64,000 bases of DNA from Ruegeria sp. SCSIO 43209 (GCF_019904295.1 NZ_CP065359.1:2009001-2073000); one strand, 5' to 3'; shown: positions 1 to 7,716, numbered from the stretch's first letter. Notes: generated by a model not told the origin, from the letters alone. Translations and numbers: made by a program.

Positions 1-777
1 GTCAGGGCCTTGGAGCACGTTGGTCAGCGCATAGTCCCGCGCCTTGTGGCCAAATTCGACGATCCTTGCACCATGCGCAGCGGCGCAGTCGCGCAAGATG
101 CCCGCGTGTTCGATATCGGCGTTGACGATAGCGGTGCCGCCCTCGGCCAGCCCGTCGAAGATCGCAGCCTTTTCAAAAGCAATACCCGCAACCGAGTCGA
201 AGGCTTCGAGGTGGACGGCGGCTACTGTGGTCACCAGCCCCACATGCGGTTGCGCCTGACGCGCCAGCGGAGCGATTTCGCCCGGATGATTCATGCCGAT
301 CTCGATCACTGCGAACTCGGTGTCGCGCGGCATTCGCGCCAGCGTCAAAGGCACGCCCCAATGGTTATTGTAGCTGGCGACGCTGGCATGAGTTTTGCCT
401 TGCGTCTCCAGAATGCTGGCCAGCATTTCCTTGGTCGAGGTTTTACCCACGCTGCCAGTCACCCCCACCACGCGTGCACCTGTCCGGGCGCGAGCCGCCT
501 GCCCCAACGCCTCTAGACCCGTCTGCACATCGTCGACGATCAACAGCGGTGCATCTTCGGGCACGCCTTCGGGAATATGCGACACAAGCGCTGCGCCTGC
601 GCCTTTTTCAAGCGCTTGGGCGACGAAATCATGGCCGTCGCGGGCAGCCTTCAACGCAACGAACAGGTCACCCGGCTGCAGGGTGCGCGTGTCGATGGAG
701 ACGCCGTTCACCTGCCAATCGGTGGTGGCGCGCCCGTTGGTAGCCTCTGCGGCCTCGGCTGCGGTCCAGAGCGTCAT
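1..777 (-). CDS. murF: MurF, UDP-MurNAc-tripeptide--D-Ala-D-Ala ligase (3' end outside window)
   Basis: Adds D-Ala-D-Ala to the UDP-MurNAc-tripeptide, the last cytoplasmic step of the nucleotide precursor of peptidoglycan. The reading frame is open from an ATG at 777 to the window edge, giving the first 259 residues of a protein usually near 460-480. An N-terminal Mur domain reads MTLWTAAEAAEAT, and the ATP-binding P-loop GVTGSVGKTSTKE lies at about residue 107. The start overlaps the murE stop in an ATGA (774-777), so the two genes are probably translationally coupled. The position after murE in a dcw cluster supports the call. The central and C-terminal Mur ligase domains cannot be checked because they lie outside the window. 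Confidence 0.95.
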   Translation of the reverse strand, partial: MTLWTAAEAAEATNGRATTDWQVNGVSIDTRTLQPGDLFVALKAARDGHDFVAQALEKGAGAALVSHIPEGVPEDAPLLIVDDVQTGLEALGQAARARTGARVVGVTGSVGKTSTKEMLASILETQGKTHASVASYNNHWGVPLTLARMPRDTEFAVIEIGMNHPGEIAPLARQAQPHVGLVTTVAAVHLEAFDSVAGIAFEKAAIFDGLAEGGTAIVNADIEHAGILRDCAAAHGARIVEFGHKARDYALTNVLQGPD

Positions 778-2255
778 GCGACCCTCCCGTCCAGCGCGGC
801 AACGCTGATACTGGCCTGTTCCACATCGTCAAAGGGCAGGACCTGATCTCCGACGATCTGGCCGGTTTCGTGTCCCTTGCCCGCAATCAGCAGAGCGTCG
901 CCCGGTTGCAGCGCGTCGATGCCGCGCAGGATGGCCTCGGCCCGGTCGCCGACTTCCGTGGCTTCGGGTGCGCCCAACATGACAGCACCGCGGATGGTGG
1001 CCGGGTCTTCGCTGCGTGGATTGTCATCGGTAACAAAGACCACATCGGCGTTTTCAGCAGCGGCCCGCCCCATCAATGGGCGTTTAGTGGCGTCTCGGTC
1101 ACCGCCTGCACCAACAATGGCGATCAGACGTCCCATGACATGCGGGCGCATCGCCTTCAGTGCAGTGGCCACGGCATCCGGCGTATGAGCGTAATCGACA
1201 AACACCGCCGCGCCGTTGTCACGTGTGGCAGCCAGCTGCATCCGCCCGCGCACGGTGATCAGGTGCGGCAAGGTATCGAACACGCGGTCGGGGTCCTCGC
1301 CCGCCGCGATGACCAATCCGCAAGCCAGCAAAACGTTCTCGGCCTGAAAGCCGCCGATCAGATTCAGGCGGGCTTGATAGGCCTTGCCTTTCCATGAAAA
1401 GCGCAAATCCTGCCCGGTCGCGTCAAAGCGTTGATTCAGAAGACAAAGATCAGAACCCTCAGGGCCTACGGTGATGATATTCTGGCCGCGTGCCTCGGCG
1501 ATCTTGCGCATCTCAGCACCCTTGGGATCACCAAGGTTGACCACAGCGACCCCGTCTTCGGGCAGCACACGATCAAACAGACCCGCCTTGGCTGCGAAAT
1601 AGGCCTCGAACGTGTCGTGATAGTCCAGATGATCCTGCGTGAAATTCGAGAACCCGGCAGCGGTCAGATGCACCCCGTCCAAGCGACGCTGTTCAAGCCC
1701 GTGCGAGGAGGCCTCCATCGCCGCATGGGTCACGCCATTTTCGGCAGCCTCGGCAAGACAGCGGTGCAGAGTGACCGGCTCGGGTGTGGTATGGGCCAGC
1801 GGCGCAGTCCATGCGCCCTCGACCCCAGTGGTGCCCAGGTTGACGGCGGCAAGTCCAAGCTCGGTCCAGATCTGGCGGACGAAACTGGCGACCGAGGTTT
1901 TTCCATTGGTGCCGGTGACCGCCACGATAGTCTGCGGTTGCGCGCCAAACCATAGGGCGGCGGCCCCTGCCAGTGCCTGACGGGGGTCTTCCGTGACGAT
2001 CAGCGCAGCATCGGATGCGGCCAGTTCGTCGGTGGCGATCTCGGCCCCTTTCGCGTCCGTCAGGATCGCGGTGGCCCCCATGCGCAAGGCGTATTGGATG
2101 AAGTCTCCACCATGGACTCGGGTGCCGGGAAGGGCTGCAAAGAGGAAACCGTCTTTGACCTCGCGGCTGTCGACAGCCAGACCGGTGATTTCGGGATTGG
2201 CCCCTCCCCGTGCGGTCAGGGCCAGTTCGCTGAGTTTCTTTGACCGATTGCCCAT
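774..2255 (-). CDS. murE: MurE, UDP-MurNAc-L-Ala-D-Glu--meso-DAP ligase
   Basis: Cytoplasmic ligase that adds meso-diaminopimelate to UDP-MurNAc-L-Ala-D-Glu. The 493 residues match the family length. The P-loop VAVTGTNGKTS is at about 111-121, a SSHGLEQRRLDG segment follows in the central domain, and the DNPRSEDP motif that recognises meso-DAP (rather than lysine) lies in the C-terminal third, followed by GKGHETGQ. It sits 22 bases downstream of ftsI and overlaps murF by four bases, so it belongs to the same dcw transcript. The DNPR motif agrees with a Gram-negative wall. Confidence 0.97.
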   Translation of the reverse strand: MGNRSKKLSELALTARGGANPEITGLAVDSREVKDGFLFAALPGTRVHGGDFIQYALRMGATAILTDAKGAEIATDELAASDAALIVTEDPRQALAGAAALWFGAQPQTIVAVTGTNGKTSVASFVRQIWTELGLAAVNLGTTGVEGAWTAPLAHTTPEPVTLHRCLAEAAENGVTHAAMEASSHGLEQRRLDGVHLTAAGFSNFTQDHLDYHDTFEAYFAAKAGLFDRVLPEDGVAVVNLGDPKGAEMRKIAEARGQNIITVGPEGSDLCLLNQRFDATGQDLRFSWKGKAYQARLNLIGGFQAENVLLACGLVIAAGEDPDRVFDTLPHLITVRGRMQLAATRDNGAAVFVDYAHTPDAVATALKAMRPHVMGRLIAIVGAGGDRDATKRPLMGRAAAENADVVFVTDDNPRSEDPATIRGAVMLGAPEATEVGDRAEAILRGIDALQPGDALLIAGKGHETGQIVGDQVLPFDDVEQASISVAALDGRVA

Positions 2256-2277
2256 GACCCACCTTTCGCTGGACAGC

Positions 2278-4065
2278 CTAATTTGAGGTCAGCGTTATAG
2301 CAGCGCGCGCCTCAGGCTCAAGCCGGGGTCTGAGACCCAATAGCGGCGCCACCCGTCCAATCAGTTCGGCAGCAACGGGAACGGCAGTCCAACCCGCCGT
2401 GCGGCGCTTTTCGCCATAGGCTACGATGGACGGTTCATCCAGCGTGACGATTAGCACATATTTCGGATCATAAGCCGGGAAGATGGTGGCGAAGGTGGCA
2501 ATCACCTTGTCCTCATAGTACCCGCCACGCGGCTTGGGTTTATCGGCAGTACCGGTTTTTCCCGCCACGTCGTACCCTTTGACATCACCAAAGCTGGCGG
2601 TGCCATCCGTGACCACTTTGCGTAGCATATTTTGCGCCTGCTTGGCGGTGTTTTCGGACATCACGCGAGGGCCGTATTGCGGGCCATTGCGGCGCAAGAT
2701 CGTGGGGCTGACATAGTACCCGCCATTGGCAATCGCTGCGTAACCAGCGGCCAGATGCATGGGGCTGGTCGAAAGGCCGTGGCCATAAGAAATCGTCACG
2801 GTGCTCAACTCGCCCCATTTCTTGGGCTTGAGCGGTTGCCCGCCCTTGGCCTCGACAATCTCGAATGGGGTTGGGTCGAACATGCCTAGCGCGTTCAGAA
2901 AATCCTGTTGCCGGTCGGCCCCGATTTGCAAGGCCAGCCGCCCGGTGCCTCGGTTCGAGCTGTATTTGATTACATCCGAGACACTGATCTCACCATAATT
3001 CTTGCCGTTAAACTCGCCAATCGGGAAGCGCCCGATTTTCATTGGGCCGGAAGTGTCAATGATGGTGTTGGAGTTCACCAGACCTAGCTGCACCGCCTGC
3101 GCGGCGGTGAAGATTTTGAACACCGAACCCAGCTCATAGACACCCTGTACGTAGCGATTGAACAGCGGGCTGTCCGAGGGATCGAAGCCCGAGGTCGGTG
3201 GGCGCGGACGGTCATTGGGGTCAAAAGACGGCAACGACGCGGCCGAGACGACCTCGCCCGTATGGGCGTTCATCAGAACCGCCGAGGCTCCTTTGGCGTT
3301 CATGATCTTCATGCCGCCATAAAGCACCTGTTCCACCGCCGCTTGAACGGTCAGATCCAGCGACAGTTGCAGCGGCTTGTTGCCGTTGGCCGGGTCGCGC
3401 AGATAGCCGTCGAACTGTTTTTCGACGCCAGCTACGCCGATCACCTCAGCTGCGCTGACACCTTCGCGGCCAAAGCCCGAGCCGCCCAGAATATGCGCCG
3501 CGAGTCTGCCATTGGGATATAGCCGCATTTCGCGCGGGCCGAACAGGATGCCGGGATCTCCGATGTCATGCACCGCCTGCTTCTGCTCGGGCGAGATGCG
3601 CTTCTTGATCCACAGGAATTTTCGCTTACCGGTGAAGTCTTTGACCAAACGCTCTTTTTCCAGATCAGGGAAAATAGCGACCAGTTGCTCGGCTGCGGCG
3701 ATCGGGTCAATCATCAGCGGTGGCTGCGCATAGACAGAATAGGTGTCCAGATTGGTCGCCAGAATACGGCCTTCGCGATCCACGATATTGGCGCGTTGCA
3801 TGGCGATGGAGGCCCCCGGCGCACTTGCCAATGGTTCTTGCGCCTCGGATGTCGCCAGAACGCCCATACGAAAGCCTACGATCGAAAAGGCGCAAAAGAA
3901 GAAAAGACCCAACACCAACAGGCGGCCCTCGGCGCGTGCGCGGGCGCGGTCTTTCATGTCTTCGTGGCGTTTGCGGATGTTCTCTCTCTCAATCGCCTTG
4001 GGGTTTTCACCCTTTGCACGGGCGTCGAGGATACGGGCCAGAGGGCGAAGTGGTGTGCGGGTCAT
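2278..4065 (-). CDS. ftsI: FtsI (PBP3), septal peptidoglycan transpeptidase
   Basis: Class B penicillin-binding protein that cross-links septal peptidoglycan in the divisome. It has 595 residues. A single membrane segment at about 48-68 anchors a long basic cytoplasmic N-terminus. A PBP dimerisation domain follows, then the transpeptidase domain with SVFK (314-317, nucleophile Ser314), SSN (369-371) and KTG (503-505). The ATG at 4065 overlaps the ftsL stop in ATGA. The gene lies between ftsL and murE as in other proteobacterial dcw clusters. All catalytic motifs are intact. Confidence 0.97.
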   Translation of the reverse strand: MTRTPLRPLARILDARAKGENPKAIERENIRKRHEDMKDRARARAEGRLLVLGLFFFCAFSIVGFRMGVLATSEAQEPLASAPGASIAMQRANIVDREGRILATNLDTYSVYAQPPLMIDPIAAAEQLVAIFPDLEKERLVKDFTGKRKFLWIKKRISPEQKQAVHDIGDPGILFGPREMRLYPNGRLAAHILGGSGFGREGVSAAEVIGVAGVEKQFDGYLRDPANGNKPLQLSLDLTVQAAVEQVLYGGMKIMNAKGASAVLMNAHTGEVVSAASLPSFDPNDRPRPPTSGFDPSDSPLFNRYVQGVYELGSVFKIFTAAQAVQLGLVNSNTIIDTSGPMKIGRFPIGEFNGKNYGEISVSDVIKYSSNRGTGRLALQIGADRQQDFLNALGMFDPTPFEIVEAKGGQPLKPKKWGELSTVTISYGHGLSTSPMHLAAGYAAIANGGYYVSPTILRRNGPQYGPRVMSENTAKQAQNMLRKVVTDGTASFGDVKGYDVAGKTGTADKPKPRGGYYEDKVIATFATIFPAYDPKYVLIVTLDEPSIVAYGEKRRTAGWTAVPVAAELIGRVAPLLGLRPRLEPEARAAITLTSN

Positions 4066-4430
4066 GGAACCTGCACCTCGATCAGTGCCTGAATGTCAGT
4101 GACGTCCTGTATTTCAAGCGGGTCGACGATGGGCAGATCCGGGTCCTCGCCATAGGAAATCTGATCGGCGCGACCAAACTGCTCAGCCCGCAGAGGCAGC
4201 AAGCTGAGACGTTCGAAATTCAAGTCCGCCAGCTCACGCAAACGATCAGGCCGGTTTAGATAGGCCCATTCAGCATTCAGCACGGCGAGTCGCGCCTGCG
4301 CCATACCAATCTGGCCTTGCAGCGACTGCGTTTCCTTCAGCACCTGCTGCGTGCGGTAGTTCTCTTGATAAGCCCAAAGCGCCAGCCCGAACACGGATAG
4401 TGCAGTCAACACATACAGAATACTCTTCAT
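4062..4430 (-). CDS. ftsL: FtsL-like cell division protein
   Basis: Small bitopic divisome protein, normally a partner of FtsB and FtsQ that signals to FtsW/FtsI. The 122 residues show one N-terminal membrane helix (about 5-20, [18 protein letters not shown]), then a periplasmic helix with heptad-like leucines. Sequence conservation in this family is low, so the assignment rests on topology, size and its place between rsmH and ftsI. It overlaps both neighbours by four bases (4062-4065 and 4427-4430), which implies coupled translation. Confidence 0.9.
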   Translation of the reverse strand: MKSILYVLTALSVFGLALWAYQENYRTQQVLKETQSLQGQIGMAQARLAVLNAEWAYLNRPDRLRELADLNFERLSLLPLRAEQFGRADQISYGEDPDLPIVDPLEIQDVTDIQALIEVQVP

Positions 4431-5419
4431 CTTGCCCTTCCCCCCAATTGCGGCATGCCGATGGCCCGGGCCTCAATTTCCCCTGCCGGGGCATCCGTTC
4501 TTATCGCGACACGCAATTTTGCCGAGCGTGCACGTGGGTTTTCTTCAAGTTCCTGCTCATCCGGCCCAACGGCCTTGCGGGTCTTGAGTGTGAATTGCGG
4601 CTTCTCCTGCTCCATCTCAGGCGCATAACGGTTGGCGCGTCCGGTTTTGCCCGCGCGCGATTGGAAGAACCGCTTCACCATCCGGTCTTCTATGGAATGG
4701 AAAGTCACAACGGCCAGTTGCCCCCCCGGCTTCAAAGCGCGCTCGGCGGCCATAAGCCCCTGAAACAGTTCTTCGTATTCTGCGTTCACCGCGATCCTTA
4801 GCCCCTGAAAGCTGCGCGTCGCCGGGTGCGATTGGCCCGGTTTGGGGCGCGGCAGGCAGGATTCGATAATCTCGACCAGCCGCAGAGTTGTTTTGATCGG
4901 TTCTTCGGCCCGCGCCTTGACGATGGCCTTTGCTATACGACGACTGGCGCGTTCCTCCCCGAAATGGAACAGGATGTCGGCCAATTGCGTCTCGGTTGCC
5001 GCATTCACCAGATCAGCTGCGCTTTCACCATCTTGGCTCATCCGCATGTCCAACGGACCGTCTTTCATGAAGGAAAAACCGCGTTCAGCCTGATCCAACT
5101 GCATGGATGAGACACCAAGGTCCAGCACCACGCCATCCAGGTCCTTTGCATAATCATCCATGCGAGAGAACACGCCCTGCTGCATCACCAGCCGGTCACC
5201 ATATTCCCCAGCCCAGTCAGCGGCCATTTCAAATGCCAGTGGGTCGCGATCGACGCCAATGACTTTCTCGGCCCCGGCCTCCAGCAATGCACGAGTATAG
5301 CCGCCTGCGCCGAATGTGCCGTCCAGCCAGGCACCGGATACCGGCGCCACAGCGGCCAGCAACGGGCGCAGCAGTACGGGGATATGAGGTTTGTCCGATG
5401 AGGTCTGAGCGCCGGCCAT
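4427..5419 (-). CDS. rsmH: RsmH (MraW), 16S rRNA m4C1402 methyltransferase
   Basis: SAM-dependent N4-methyltransferase of cytosine 1402 in 16S rRNA. I start it at the ATG at 5419 ([20 protein letters not shown]), giving 330 residues, the family length. An in-frame ATG at 5431 (MGDGMAG) would overlap the mraZ stop and is an alternative. The frame stays open upstream through mraZ, which is only a shadow. The SAM-binding [15 protein letters not shown] motif lies at about residue 35, and the C-terminal part carries [15 protein letters not shown] and [12 protein letters not shown]. It begins four bases after the mraZ stop. Confidence 0.96.
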   Translation of the reverse strand: MAGAQTSSDKPHIPVLLRPLLAAVAPVSGAWLDGTFGAGGYTRALLEAGAEKVIGVDRDPLAFEMAADWAGEYGDRLVMQQGVFSRMDDYAKDLDGVVLDLGVSSMQLDQAERGFSFMKDGPLDMRMSQDGESAADLVNAATETQLADILFHFGEERASRRIAKAIVKARAEEPIKTTLRLVEIIESCLPRPKPGQSHPATRSFQGLRIAVNAEYEELFQGLMAAERALKPGGQLAVVTFHSIEDRMVKRFFQSRAGKTGRANRYAPEMEQEKPQFTLKTRKAVGPDEQELEENPRARSAKLRVAIRTDAPAGEIEARAIGMPQLGGRAR

Positions 5420-5423
5420 GCCG

Positions 5424-5927
5424 TCACCCATCCCCGATGCCATCGAGATACTGCATCGGATCGAAATCATCCGGCAGATCGTCCAGCCATTCCTCGGTCG
5501 TGGCCAGTTCCTCGGCCTCGTATGTCTCGGGCTTCCAGATCTGGAAGGTATCACCGGCGGCGATAAAGAACGCCTCGTTTTCAAGGTCGATCTTGTTGCG
5601 CAGCTTTGCGGGCAGCACCAAACGACCCGTTTCGTCCACATTGGTCGGGAAGGACTGACCATGGAACATCCGCTGAAGCATCCGACGCTGCATCGAGCCA
5701 CGTGGCAGCGCATCGATCTTGGCATCCACCTCGTCGATCGCTTCCATGGTGTAACATTCAAGGTATTTGCGGCGGTGGTCGCCATAGACAATCACGAGTT
5801 CAGGATTGTCACCGGGTTGCCAGCTGGGGTCCGAGGCCTCAAGCACACGACGAAACGAGGCCGGGATCGAGACCCTGCCCTTCGTATCCACCTTATGCTG
5901 GCTTTCGCCTCTAAACCTGCGCGCCAA
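5424..5927 (-). CDS. mraZ: MraZ, dcw cluster transcription regulator
   Basis: DNA-binding protein that autoregulates the dcw operon; in E. coli it forms ring oligomers that bind TGGG repeats. The 167 residues contain two SpoVT/AbrB-like units, each with the conserved DxxGR core (DTKGRVSIP near residue 15 and [13 protein letters not shown] near 92). The start codon is TTG at 5927 (product begins MARRFRGE), chosen because it gives the conserved N-terminus and has AAGGGA about eight bases upstream. It is the first gene of the cluster. Its long leader and candidate operator boxes are listed separately. Confidence 0.95.
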   Translation of the reverse strand: MARRFRGESQHKVDTKGRVSIPASFRRVLEASDPSWQPGDNPELVIVYGDHRRKYLECYTMEAIDEVDAKIDALPRGSMQRRMLQRMFHGQSFPTNVDETGRLVLPAKLRNKIDLENEAFFIAAGDTFQIWKPETYEAEELATTEEWLDDLPDDFDPMQYLDGIGDG

Positions 5928-5982
5928 GACGACTGTCCCTTTCGCTTGCGCCCCACCTCAAAATTCACGTTCCCCCGGAAGT

Positions 5983-6022
5983 AAAACGGCGGGTTGATCT
6001 GCTGCCACTGATCAACCCGCCG
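5983..6022 (-). terminator. Intrinsic terminator or attenuator in the mraZ leader
   Basis: On the minus strand a perfect 13-bp stem (arms 6022-6010 and 5999-5987, CGGCGGGTTGATC and its complement) with a 10-base loop is followed directly by TTTT. It lies between the presumed dcw promoter and mraZ, so every dcw transcript starting upstream must read through it. This makes it a point of partial termination rather than a plain end of gene. Confidence 0.75.
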
Positions 6023-6190
6023 CATTGACCCGCTTTGCGGGATGTCCAGCTGCGCGCGCCACCTGGGGGGATGTCTGCTCGCCCGCGCGCCGGATCTGTT
6101 AAGTGATGAAAGCGAGATGCCTGTATGAAACCTGTTTTTGTATTTTTGGTTCGGGGTCGTTTGGCGCCCCTTAACTGTCCTCGCCCTCAT
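5983..6190 (-). ncRNA. upsM: UpsM-like sRNA from the mraZ 5' leader
   Basis: In Rhodobacter sphaeroides the dcw cluster has an extended mraZ leader whose transcript mostly ends at an intrinsic terminator, producing the abundant sRNA UpsM. The same layout is seen here. The minus strand carries no convincing ORF between about 6350 and mraZ, and a perfect 13-bp hairpin followed by TTTT sits about 55 bases before the mraZ start. The 3' end near 5983 is visible. The 5' end is not: 6190 is an arbitrary limit based on a length near 200 nt. If transcription starts at the candidate promoter near 6354 the RNA would be about 370 nt. Identity with UpsM rests on position and architecture, not on alignment. 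Confidence 0.6.
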
Positions 6191-6360
6191 CGGGTACACA
6201 AGGGATGCCATGGGAATTCATGGAAATCAATAGGAAATTTGCATATGGAGGCCTGATGCAGACTTCAGATCAAGACTAATACAATCGAAACTTGGATCAA
6301 ATATGCCACAAATTGTGCCCCTGATGCTCACCAACACTAAATATGTAAGAATTGACGCCT

Positions 6361-6389
6361 AAATTATTCCTCCCATGAATTCCCAATAA
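6361..6389 (-). promoter_or_regulatory. Candidate dcw promoter with two TGGG boxes in the spacer
   Basis: On the minus strand TTATTG (6389-6384) and TAATTT (6366-6361) are separated by exactly 17 bases, a plausible sigma-70 promoter. The spacer holds two TGGG elements spaced by 10 (6385-6382 and 6375-6372). MraZ boxes in E. coli are TGGG-type repeats with this period, so MraZ bound here could repress its own operon. Both promoter hexamers are only partial matches to consensus. Confidence 0.4.
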
Positions 6390-6473
6390 TTTTCAGAATT
6401 ATGGATTATTTGGCGCAGACACTCATGAATGACAGCCGAAGAGGACGAATCGCGGTCCCTTTACAGGGCCTTT

Positions 6474-6498
6474 CCCATAGTCGCCCCATGCTTTCCCA
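6474..6498 (-). promoter_or_regulatory. Candidate MraZ box cluster (three TGGG repeats)
   Basis: Three TGGG elements on the minus strand begin at 6498, 6488 and 6477, with spacings of 10 and 11 bases. This matches the direct-repeat geometry known for MraZ operators. Two of them lie in the repeated string TATGGGAAAG. The cluster is about 550 bases upstream of the mraZ start and about 110 bases upstream of the candidate promoter. Confidence 0.5.
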
Positions 6499-6820
6499 TA
6501 GCGCCATCACCCCAGGCGCCGGACCTGCCGTGAGAAGATTTGCCCCTCTTGAGTTGACACAACATGCCCAAACAAACACCAATTCCGCTCAATAGATAAG
6601 CGGTCACCATCACAGGGTCTGGACACACGAAACGTCAACCACACGTGAAAACCAGTATTTTAAAGGCAATTATTGGGGCGTACCGGATTATCCTGCCAAT
6701 CCATGCATTTGCTGCATAGCAGCATTGACGACGCGAACTATTGTGCAATCGCAGCATTTGCCTATCTTCAGTCTCAAGCAAACGCCGGACGATGCCGGCA
6801 ACAGTAAGAATGAACGGATC

Positions 6821-7051
6821 ATGAAGATGGCAGTCGCAAGCACACAAACGGCTCTGAAAGGCACACCGGCAAATGGAATCTCAACGCTGGTTGAGACCGT
6901 GAAAACCCGGGTTGCTCGTTATCGCCTGTACCGTCAGACAGTCAACGAATTGTCGGGACTGTCAGATCGGGAATTGGCTGATCTGGGCTTGCACCGCTCG
7001 ATGATCCGCCGGCTGGCCCAACAGGCCACCGAAGAGCAGATCGCGCGGTAA
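6821..7051 (+). CDS. ccaF1: DUF1127 small protein, CcaF1-like
   Basis: Small basic protein whose R. sphaeroides homologue CcaF1 is an RNA-binding factor co-transcribed with, and involved in maturation of, the CcsR sRNAs. With the ATG at 6821 the product has 76 residues; a TTG at 6725 would give 108 residues with an unconserved extension. The C-terminal DUF1127 core is clear: VARYRLYRQTVNELSGLSDRELADLGLHRSMIRR, with Arg/Lys-rich helices. It is followed after 21 bases by the hairpin array, which is the context expected for CcaF1. Such units are usually under heat-shock or stress sigma factors, but I found no clear promoter here. The start codon is uncertain because neither candidate has a strong Shine-Dalgarno sequence. 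Confidence 0.8.
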   Translation: MKMAVASTQTALKGTPANGISTLVETVKTRVARYRLYRQTVNELSGLSDRELADLGLHRSMIRRLAQQATEEQIAR

Positions 7052-7072
7052 GCGCAACAAGAACACCGAGAT

Positions 7073-7143
7073 CAGGTCCGTCCTCCTCCCTTTCGGACCT
7101 GTATTTTAGCGGCAGCGTCTCTCCTCCTCCCTGACGTTGCCGC
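7073..7143 (+). ncRNA. CcsR/cuckoo RNA 1 (two CCUCCUCCCU hairpins)
   Basis: First of three double-hairpin units downstream of the DUF1127 gene. Hairpin one has an 8-bp stem (7073-7080/7094-7101) and hairpin two an 11-bp stem with one G-U pair (7109-7119/7133-7143). Both loops expose CCTCCTCCCT, complementary to Shine-Dalgarno-like GGAGG. This is the hallmark of the CcsR ('cuckoo') Hfq-dependent sRNAs known in Rhodobacterales, which are processed from the DUF1127 transcript and act in stress responses. Exact processing sites are not visible. Confidence 0.8.
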
Positions 7144-7176
7144 ACCTAATACCGGCCCTGACCGCCGGAACCTGAT

Positions 7177-7253
7177 ACATCGGGGCTCTCCTCCTCCCTG
7201 CCTCGATGTTGAAAGCGCGCGGCGACGTCTTCCTCCTCCCTGACGTCGCCGCG
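7177..7253 (+). ncRNA. CcsR/cuckoo RNA 2 (two CCUCCUCCCU hairpins)
   Basis: Second double-hairpin unit. The first stem is 10 bp (7177-7186/7200-7209, ACATCGGGGC with one G-U) and the second is a perfect 12 bp (7218-7229/7242-7253). Both loops carry CCTCCTCCCT. The second stem closely resembles the second stem of unit 1 (GCGGC-ACGTC core), which indicates descent by tandem duplication. A short GC hairpin (7265-7269/7276-7280) lies between units 2 and 3. Confidence 0.8.
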
Positions 7254-7288
7254 TCTTCCTCATACCGGGATCAAACCCGGGTTCGGAT

Positions 7289-7376
7289 ACATCGGGGCTT
7301 CCTCCTCCCTGCCCTGATGTAGAAAAGAACGGCGGTTCCCCTCCTCCTCCCTGGGAACCGCCGTTTTTCGTTTTTT
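7289..7376 (+). ncRNA. CcsR/cuckoo RNA 3 (two CCUCCUCCCU hairpins, terminator)
   Basis: Third double-hairpin unit. The first stem is 10 bp (7289-7298/7311-7320) and nearly repeats the first stem of unit 2. The second is a perfect stem of 12-13 bp (7328-7340/7353-7365) with CCTCCTCCCT in its loop, followed by TTTTTCGTTTTTT. The last hairpin therefore serves as anti-SD element and as intrinsic terminator of the whole transcript. Confidence 0.8.
7328..7376 (+). terminator. Intrinsic terminator of the DUF1127-CcsR transcript
   Basis: A 13-bp GC-rich stem with a 12-base loop is followed by two T-runs (7364-7368 and 7371-7376). It closes the unit before the DUF1330 gene at 7426. Confidence 0.85.
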
Positions 7377-7425
7377 GCGCACAAGATGTAGGCTGGGGTC
7401 GTGAACGATTTGTCAGGAGTCTCCC

Positions 7426-7716
7426 ATGGCCGCTTATTTCATCGCCCAGATTTCCATTCATGACCCGGATGGGTACCAGAAATACCTCGAAGGATTCATG
7501 CCGATCTTTGACCGGCATGGCGGAAGGCTTCTGACCGTATCCTCAAAACCCGTTGAAGTGATCGAAGGCAGTTGGGAAGAAGATGGGATCGTCCTGATGG
7601 AGTTTCCGGATATGGCTGCCGCAAACGCGTGGAAGGACGATCCGGACTATGTCGAATTGGCTAAGATCAGGCAAAAAACGGCGACGGCGAATCTTGTGCT
7701 GGTCGAAGGGTTGTAA
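7426..7716 (+). CDS. DUF1330 family protein
   Basis: A 96-residue cytoplasmic protein of the DUF1330 family, small dimeric alpha-beta barrel proteins of unknown role. The sequence has the typical opening AAYFIAQISIHDPDGYQKYLEGF and the motif FPDMAAANAWKDDPDY near residue 65. A good Shine-Dalgarno (CAGGAG) precedes the ATG. It stands alone between the CcsR terminator and the converging uvrD gene, whose stop is only three bases away. Dimeric alpha-beta barrel relatives include monooxygenase-like and muconolactone-isomerase-like folds, but no catalytic residues can be assigned. Confidence 0.88.
   Translation: MAAYFIAQISIHDPDGYQKYLEGFMPIFDRHGGRLLTVSSKPVEVIEGSWEEDGIVLMEFPDMAAANAWKDDPDYVELAKIRQKTATANLVLVEGL

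Larger units (their letters stand above)
5928..6820. other. Long intergenic region between mraZ and the DUF1127 gene
   Basis: About 890 bases without a convincing protein gene. The half next to mraZ (to about 6180) is GC-rich and holds the leader hairpin. From about 6200 to 6420 the DNA is markedly AT-richer than its surroundings. The 13-mer TGGGAATTCATGG occurs at 6211-6223 on the plus strand and, inverted, at 6373-6385. A short ORF at 5792-6211 overlaps mraZ out of frame and looks spurious. The right part should contain the promoter of the DUF1127/CcsR unit, but I cannot point to it; a TGCTGC-ATA-GCAGCA palindrome lies at 6710-6724. Confidence 0.7.

Noticed and set aside
4427..5791. A 454-residue form of RsmH starting upstream.
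   Set aside because: The extra N-terminus is mraZ read in another frame; the conserved protein starts at 5419.
5792..6211. A 139-residue minus-strand ORF overlapping mraZ.
   Set aside because: It overlaps the start of mraZ out of frame, spans the leader terminator and has no recognisable motif.
5987..6500. RNase P RNA (rnpB) in the mraZ leader.
   Set aside because: Neither strand shows the conserved GAGGAAAGTCC-type P4 segment or its partner.
7073..7365. The repeated CCTCCTCCCT strings could look like a CRISPR or simple repeat array.
   Set aside because: The repeat is only 10 bases, spacing is irregular, and each copy lies in the loop of its own stem. This is a hairpin RNA array, not a CRISPR.
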